Below are positions 5,368 through 10,904 of a stretch of 10,904 nucleotides of DNA, piece by piece. Position 1 is the first letter of the stretch, and each line of letters begins with the position of its first letter. The stretch covers positions 1 through 10,904 of the forward strand of contig VAXS01000189.1 of assembly GCA_005883255.1 (NCBI GenBank), read 5' to 3'. This DNA is from Actinomycetota bacterium. Lineage in GTDB: Bacteria > Actinomycetota > Thermoleophilia > Solirubrobacterales > Solirubrobacteraceae. The position numbers and the translations under genes were made by a program. The notes under the pieces were generated by a model that searched no databases, had not been told where the DNA came from, and saw nothing but the letters and a program-made list of their open reading frames with translations.

Positions 5368-6735
5368 ATGCCGACCGCGCGGCTGTCGGCGCTCGACGCG
5401 TCCTTCCTGGAGATCGAGAGCCCCACGGCGCACATGCACGTGGGCTGGGTGGCGACGTTCCTGCCCCCGGCCAACGGCGTGCGCCCCACGTTCGAGGAGC
5501 TGCGCGACCACGTGGCCAGCCGGCTGTGGCGCGCGCCCCGCTACCGCCAGCGCCTGGCGCCGGTCCCGCTGGGGCTGGCCCCTCCGCGCTGGGCCGACGA
5601 CGAGTCGTTCGACGTCTGCAACCACATCCTGCACAGCCCGGCGCGCGACCTGGCCGAGGTGGCCGACATGGCCATGTCGGTGCCGCTGTGCCGCGAGCGC
5701 CCGCTGTGGGAGCTGTGGATCGCCGACGAGCTGGGCGACGGCCGCATCGGGGTGGTGGGCAAGGCCCACCACTGCCTGGTGGACGGCATCGCGGCGGTCG
5801 AGCTGGCGTCGCTGATGCTCGATCCGGAGCCCGACCCGCCGGTGCCCGTGCCCGAGCGCTGGCGCCCGGCGCGACCCCCGGGCGCGCTGGACGCGCTGGG
5901 CCACGGCATGCGCAGCCTGGTGCGCGCGGAGCTGGCGGTGCTGGGCGCGCCCGCCCGCCTGGCCCGCTCCCCGCGGCGCCTGCTCGACCTCCCCGACCAG
6001 GCGCGCCGGGCCGCGTCCGTCCTGGTCGACACCGTCGACCCGGCGGCGCCGACACCGGTCCTCAACGAGCCGATCTCCCCGCTGCGGCGCCTGGCGTTGT
6101 TCGAGCGCCCGCTGGAGGACCTGCAGCGCGTGAAGCGGCGCTTCGGGACCACCCTCAACGACGTGCTCCTGGCGGTGTGCGCCGGCGGCGTGCGCGACCT
6201 GTTCGGGACGCGCGGACAGCCGGCGATCCCGCTCAAGACGATGGTGCCCGTCAACGTCCGTGGCGACGAGGCCGCCGGCGACCTGGGCAACCAGATCTCG
6301 TTCATCTTCGTCGACCTGCCGTGCGACGAGGCCGACCCGGTGAGGCGGCTGGAGCGCGTGCACCGCGCGACCACCGCGCGCAAGCGCGCGGGCCAGCCGG
6401 CGGTGGCGGGCGCGGCGCTGCGGGCGCTGGGCTACACGCCGCCTCCGGTGCAGCACGTGGCCGCGCACGCGGCGGCCAGCCCCCGCGCCTACAACCTGGT
6501 CATCTCCAACATCCCCGGCCCGCGCGAGCCGATGTACATGCGCGGCTGCCGGATGGAGGCCGCCCACCCGGTGGTCCCGCTGTCCGACGGCCACTCGCTG
6601 TCGATCGGGCTCACCACGATCGGCGCGCGCGCCTGCTTCGGCCTATACGCCGACCGGCGCACGCTGCCCGACGCCGACCTGGTGGCCGAGCGGGTGGACC
6701 TGGCGGTGGACGAGCTGCTGGGCGTGGCCGAGTAG
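5368..6735 (+). CDS. Wax ester synthase / diacylglycerol acyltransferase (WS/DGAT family)
   Basis: 455 aa, the normal size of the family. Members transfer acyl groups from acyl-CoA to long-chain alcohols or diacylglycerol, making storage lipids at the inner face of the membrane. The N-terminus [14 protein letters not shown] is the typical S-x-L-D-x-x-F-L opening. The catalytic motif HHxxxDG is present as H134-H135-C-L-V-D139-G140, with His135 expected to be the general base. P-L-W-E-L-W-I (residues 112-118), N-D-V-L-L-A-V (near 265) and the second-domain signature Y375[10 protein letters not shown] are also conserved. A Pro/Arg-rich linker (about 155-235) joins the two CoA-acyltransferase-like halves. 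A good AGGAG precedes the ATG. Whether the product is triacylglycerol, wax ester or another ester cannot be decided from the sequence. A 6-bp hairpin follows before pdxS. Confidence 0.93.
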   Translation: MPTARLSALDASFLEIESPTAHMHVGWVATFLPPANGVRPTFEELRDHVASRLWRAPRYRQRLAPVPLGLAPPRWADDESFDVCNHILHSPARDLAEVADMAMSVPLCRERPLWELWIADELGDGRIGVVGKAHHCLVDGIAAVELASLMLDPEPDPPVPVPERWRPARPPGALDALGHGMRSLVRAELAVLGAPARLARSPRRLLDLPDQARRAASVLVDTVDPAAPTPVLNEPISPLRRLALFERPLEDLQRVKRRFGTTLNDVLLAVCAGGVRDLFGTRGQPAIPLKTMVPVNVRGDEAAGDLGNQISFIFVDLPCDEADPVRRLERVHRATTARKRAGQPAVAGAALRALGYTPPPVQHVAAHAAASPRAYNLVISNIPGPREPMYMRGCRMEAAHPVVPLSDGHSLSIGLTTIGARACFGLYADRRTLPDADLVAERVDLAVDELLGVAE

Positions 6736-6762
6736 CCGCACAGCGGCCGATTGGTGGACGCG

Positions 6763-6780
6763 GGCGGGCCCCGACCCGCC
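6763..6780 (+). terminator. Short hairpin between the acyltransferase gene and pdxS
   Basis: ggcggg-ccccga-cccgcc, a perfect 6-bp stem with a 6-base loop, lies 27 bases past the acyltransferase stop and directly before the pdxS -10 element. It could end the upstream transcript so that pdxS is expressed independently, or it could be an operator covering about -32 to -15 of the pdxS promoter. There is no T-run. Confidence 0.35.
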
Positions 6781-6782
6781 AT

Positions 6783-6788
6783 TACACT
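6783..6788 (+). promoter_or_regulatory. -10 element TACACT of a predicted leaderless pdxS promoter
   Basis: TACACT is followed by six bases (gcggct) and the ATG at 6795, with no Shine-Dalgarno sequence. The surrounding attacact is an island of A/T in GC-rich DNA. The stretch TACACTGCGG strongly resembles TAGACTGCGG before the 121-aa gene. It implies that the pdxS-pdxT transcript starts at the start codon. Confidence 0.6.
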
Positions 6789-6794
6789 GCGGCT

Positions 6795-7679
6795 ATGCGC
6801 GACGAGGCGACCTTCCGCGTCAAGGCCGGCCTGGCCGAGATGCTCAAGGGCGGCGTGATCATGGACGTGGTCACGCCCGAGCAGGCGAAGATCTCCGAGG
6901 ACGCGGGCGCCGCCGCGGTGATGGCGCTGGAGCGCGTCCCCGCCGACATCCGCCGCGACGGGGGCGTCGCCCGCATGTCGGACCCGATCATGGTCCGCGG
7001 CATCCAGGAGGCGGTGACGATCCCGGTCATGGCCAAGGCCCGGATCGGCCACTTCGCCGAGGCGCAGGTGCTGGCGGCGCTGGAGGTCGACTACGTGGAC
7101 GAGTCCGAGGTCCTCACGCCCGCCGACGAGGCTCACCACATCGACAAGTGGGCGTTCAAGGTCCCGTTCGTGTGCGGCGCCACCAACCTGGGCGAAGCCC
7201 TGCGCCGCATCGCCGAGGGCGCGGCGATGATCCGGTCCAAGGGCGAGGCCGGCACCGGCGACATCGTCGAGGCCGTGCGCCACCTGCGGGCGATCACCGG
7301 CGAGCTGCGCCGGCTGGGCGCGCTCTCGGAGCAGGAGCTGTTCGGGGCCGCCAAGGAGCTGCAGGCGCCCCACGACCTGGTGGTCTCGGTGGCCCGCGCC
7401 GGCAAACTGCCGGTGCCCCTGTTCTGCGCGGGCGGAATCGCCACCCCCGCCGACGCGTCCCTGGTCATGCAGCTGGGCGCCGAGGGGGTGTTCGTGGGCT
7501 CGGGCATCTTCAAGTCGGCCGACCCGCCGATGCGCGCCCGGGCGATCGTGGAAGCGACCACGCACTTCAACGATCCCGAGCGCGTGGCGAAGGCGTCCGA
7601 GGGCCTGGGCGCCCCCATGGACAGCCTGGAGGCGCGCAAGCTGGCCGACGAGCAGTTGCTGTCACCGCGAGGCTGGTAG
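6795..7679 (+). CDS. pdxS: Pyridoxal 5'-phosphate synthase, PdxS (synthase/lyase) subunit
   Basis: 294 aa TIM-barrel subunit of the DXP-independent PLP synthase. It condenses ribose 5-phosphate, glyceraldehyde 3-phosphate and ammonia (delivered by PdxT) into PLP, in a cytosolic dodecamer with PdxT. The family is unmistakable: G-G-V-I-M-D24-[22 protein letters not shown]81-[19 protein letters not shown]149-G-E-A-G-T-G and [11 protein letters not shown]. Lys81 and Lys149 fall at the numbers of the two imine-forming lysines in the Bacillus enzyme, and Asp24 also matches. The reading frame stays open far upstream, but the ATG at 6795 gives the expected N-terminus and has the leaderless -10 element. 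pdxT follows six bases after the stop. Full length, with no missing key residue. Confidence 0.98.
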   Translation: MRDEATFRVKAGLAEMLKGGVIMDVVTPEQAKISEDAGAAAVMALERVPADIRRDGGVARMSDPIMVRGIQEAVTIPVMAKARIGHFAEAQVLAALEVDYVDESEVLTPADEAHHIDKWAFKVPFVCGATNLGEALRRIAEGAAMIRSKGEAGTGDIVEAVRHLRAITGELRRLGALSEQELFGAAKELQAPHDLVVSVARAGKLPVPLFCAGGIATPADASLVMQLGAEGVFVGSGIFKSADPPMRARAIVEATTHFNDPERVAKASEGLGAPMDSLEARKLADEQLLSPRGW

Positions 7680-7685
7680 CGCGCC

Positions 7686-8254
7686 GTGGTCCCGGTGGTC
7701 GGGATCCTCGCCCTCCAGGGCGACTTCGAGGCCCACGCCCGCGTGCTGCGCGAGCTGGGGGCTGAGCCCCGCGAGGTCCGCATTCCCGCCGACCTGGAGG
7801 GGCTGGACGGGCTCATCCTCCCCGGCGGCGAGTCGACGGTGATGACGCTGGGCATCGCCCGCGAGGGACTGGCCGAGCCGCTGCGCGAGCTGGTGGACGC
7901 CGGGACCCCGGTGCTGGGCACCTGCGCCGGCCTGATCGTGCTGGACCGCGACCACCTGGGCGCGCTGGACATCCGCGCCCGCCGCAACGCCTTCGGCCGC
8001 CAGGTCCGTTCGTTCGAGGCGGACCTGGAGCTGGCGGGCGTGGACGGCGGTCCGGTGCGGGCGGTGTTCATCCGCGCCCCCTGGATCGACGACCACGGGC
8101 CGGACGTCGAGGTCCTGGCCGAGGTCGAGGGGCACCCGATCGCGGCCCGCCAGGGCAACGTCCTGGTGCTGGCCTTCCACCCCGAGCTGGGCGGCGACCG
8201 CCGGGTGCACGAGCTGTTCCTGGACGCGGTGCGGGCGGCGGCGGCCAGCCCGGG

Positions 8255-8258
<4 letters not shown>
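7686..8258 (+). CDS. pdxT: Pyridoxal 5'-phosphate synthase, PdxT (glutaminase) subunit
   Basis: 190 aa class I glutamine amidotransferase that hydrolyses glutamine and channels the ammonia into PdxS. It opens with V-G-I-L-A-L-Q-G-D-F, followed by L-I-L-P-G-G-E-S-T near residues 43-51. The nucleophile is Cys80 in L-G-T-C-A-G-L. The remaining catalytic residues are His165 and Glu167 in F-H-P-E-L. The segment R-R-N-A-F-G-R-Q is the usual PdxS-contact region. The GTG start at 7686 is six bases after the pdxS stop and has no ribosome binding site, so it is probably translated by coupling. The stop codon lies within a CTAG shared with the stop of the opposite-strand P5C dehydrogenase gene, leaving no room for a terminator. 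Confidence 0.97.
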
Positions 8259-9819
<1,561 letters not shown>

Positions 9820-9823
<4 letters not shown>

Positions 9824-10904
9824 GGCGCCGCCAGGAGCTCCTCGAGCGGCGCGCCCCGGGCCTGCTCGCCCAGGAACGACTCGTTGGACGTGTTCTCCAG
9901 GAGCCGCCGAGCGCAGGTTGTGGGAGGCGATCGCCACGCGGACCGCGGGCCGGGCGTCGAGCAGCGTGCGGGTCAGGGCCTCGAAGTTGCGATCGCAGTC
10001 CGCCTTGTCCTCGAACACGGGAGCCGGCCACCCGTGCTGGCCGGCCTCGATCACCTCGTGGTCCCAGTACGCGCCCTTCACCAGCCGCACCACCAGCGGG
10101 GGCGTGCGCGGGACGGCGCGAGCCCACTCCAGCACCCGCTCGAGCTGCTCGGGCGAGTCCCGGAGGTAGGCCTGGAGCACGAGTCCGGAGGACGGGCCGC
10201 GCGCGAGCTCGTCCTCGCCCAGCAGCTCGAGCAGCAGGTCCAGCACGGCGTCCCGCGAGTCCAGCGACTCCATGTCGACGTGCAGGTGCGCCCCGAGGTC
10301 GCGGGCGCGAGCCAGCAGCCGGCGCAGGCGCCCGGCCGCGTCGCGCTGGCCCAGCTCGGGGGCGTCGGGTCGCAGCAGCGGGGTGAGCGCCGACACCTTC
10401 ACCGAGAGGTTGGCGCGGGGGATCGGCCCGGCGGAGTCGCGCTCCAGCTCCGGCCGCTCCGGCCAGCGCGCGGACGCGGCGGCCAGCTCGTCCAGGGCCG
10501 CCTGGGAGCGCTCCGCGTAGCCGTCGGCCTCGGCCTCGGTCACCGTGGCCTCGCCCAGGAGGTCCAGCGAGGCCCCGGCCCCACGGTCCCACAGGGAGCG
10601 CAGCGCGCCCAGCGCCTCGCCGGGCGTCTGGCCCACGATGAAGCGATGGGCCATGTGCCGCACGCCGGCCGCGGCCGCCGCCCCCAGCGCCGTCCGGCCG
10701 GCCCGGGTGTGCGCCACTCGCATCGCCGCCTGGAACGGCAGCGGCCGCTCCTCGACGTCCGCCAGGAAGTGGGTGAGATGGCGGGCGAGGTCGTCGAGCG
10801 AGCGGCAGGCCGGCGCCACGTCCACGAAGCGGAAGAGGGCGGCGCGCAGCTCGGCGTCGCGCGAGGCCACCTCCATGGTCTTGTCGTCGACCGCCCGCAG
10901 CGGA
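9820..10904 (-). pseudogene. Proline dehydrogenase, internally deleted and frameshifted (5' end outside window)
   Basis: Proline dehydrogenase oxidises proline to P5C using FAD. The gene reads in from the right edge (P-L-R-A-V-D-D-K-T just before Met 10876). Counting from that Met, it shows the family blocks N-L-S-V-K160-V-S-A-L, H-V-D201-M-E-S-L-D, L-V-L-Q-A-Y-L-R-D (232-240), V-R-L-V-K-G-A-Y-W-D-H-E (263-274) and V-A-I-A-S-H-N-L-R-S (314-323). Homology stops there. The family's C-terminal block R-R-L-L-E-N-T-S-N-E-S-F-L is found at once, but in a different frame (from 9909 leftward), ending ...L-L-A-A-P with TGA at 9820-9822. By memory of the family about 55-65 residues are missing between them, including the x-G-M-G and Y-x-P-V-G segments of the barrel. 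The arginine pair that binds the proline carboxylate is then out of frame. As written, no complete enzyme can be made from it. Confidence 0.85.

Noticed and set aside
5274..7679. An 801-aa plus-strand protein ending in PdxS
   Set aside because: The first roughly 500 residues are a Gly/Pro/Arg/Ala-rich reading of the acyltransferase gene in the wrong frame. Only the part from ATG 6795 is a real protein.

Overview
The window is very GC-rich (by eye clearly above 70%), densely coded DNA. Gene content, codon use, GTG starts, frequent absence of Shine-Dalgarno sequences and the pdxS/pdxT (DXP-independent vitamin B6) route all point to a chromosomal segment of an actinobacterium. A Thermoleophilia/Solirubrobacterales-like lineage is my best guess, made from remembered protein flavour and not from any search. 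I see no tRNA, rRNA, CRISPR array, transposase, integrase or phage gene.

Layout: (1) 1-2022, plus strand: the 3' part of an OmpR-type response regulator, overlapped by its HAMP-type sensor histidine kinase. (2) 1976-2341, minus: a small unrecognised protein whose 3' end overlaps the kinase gene. Divergent to it, 2411-3337, plus: two abutting universal stress proteins. (3) 3402-4170, minus: an ICMT-like membrane methyltransferase relic that lacks its catalytic middle, and a small Ala/Arg/Lys-rich basic protein, separated by a perfect 14-bp hairpin. (4) 4352-8258, plus: an RpiR/SIS regulator, a wax ester synthase/diacylglycerol acyltransferase, then pdxS and pdxT, which form the PLP synthase. 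(5) 8255-10904, minus: delta-1-pyrroline-5-carboxylate dehydrogenase and, upstream of it, a proline dehydrogenase gene broken by an internal deletion. That gene runs off the right edge.

How the genes work together: the regulator/kinase pair is a classical envelope-to-DNA signalling pair. The two stress proteins are probably made together. PdxS and PdxT form one enzyme, with PdxT supplying ammonia to PdxS. Proline dehydrogenase and P5C dehydrogenase would normally convert proline to glutamate in two steps, but the first gene looks inactivated here.

I did not find a clearly new multi-gene system. The strongest observations are: (a) a frame-shifting internal deletion in the proline dehydrogenase gene, which fuses its remnant in frame to P5C dehydrogenase and so mimics a bifunctional PutA; (b) a second internal deletion of apparently similar size in the methyltransferase gene; and (c) three promoters of the form TANNNT-N6-ATG, which predict leaderless transcripts for the 121-aa gene, the first stress protein and pdxS.
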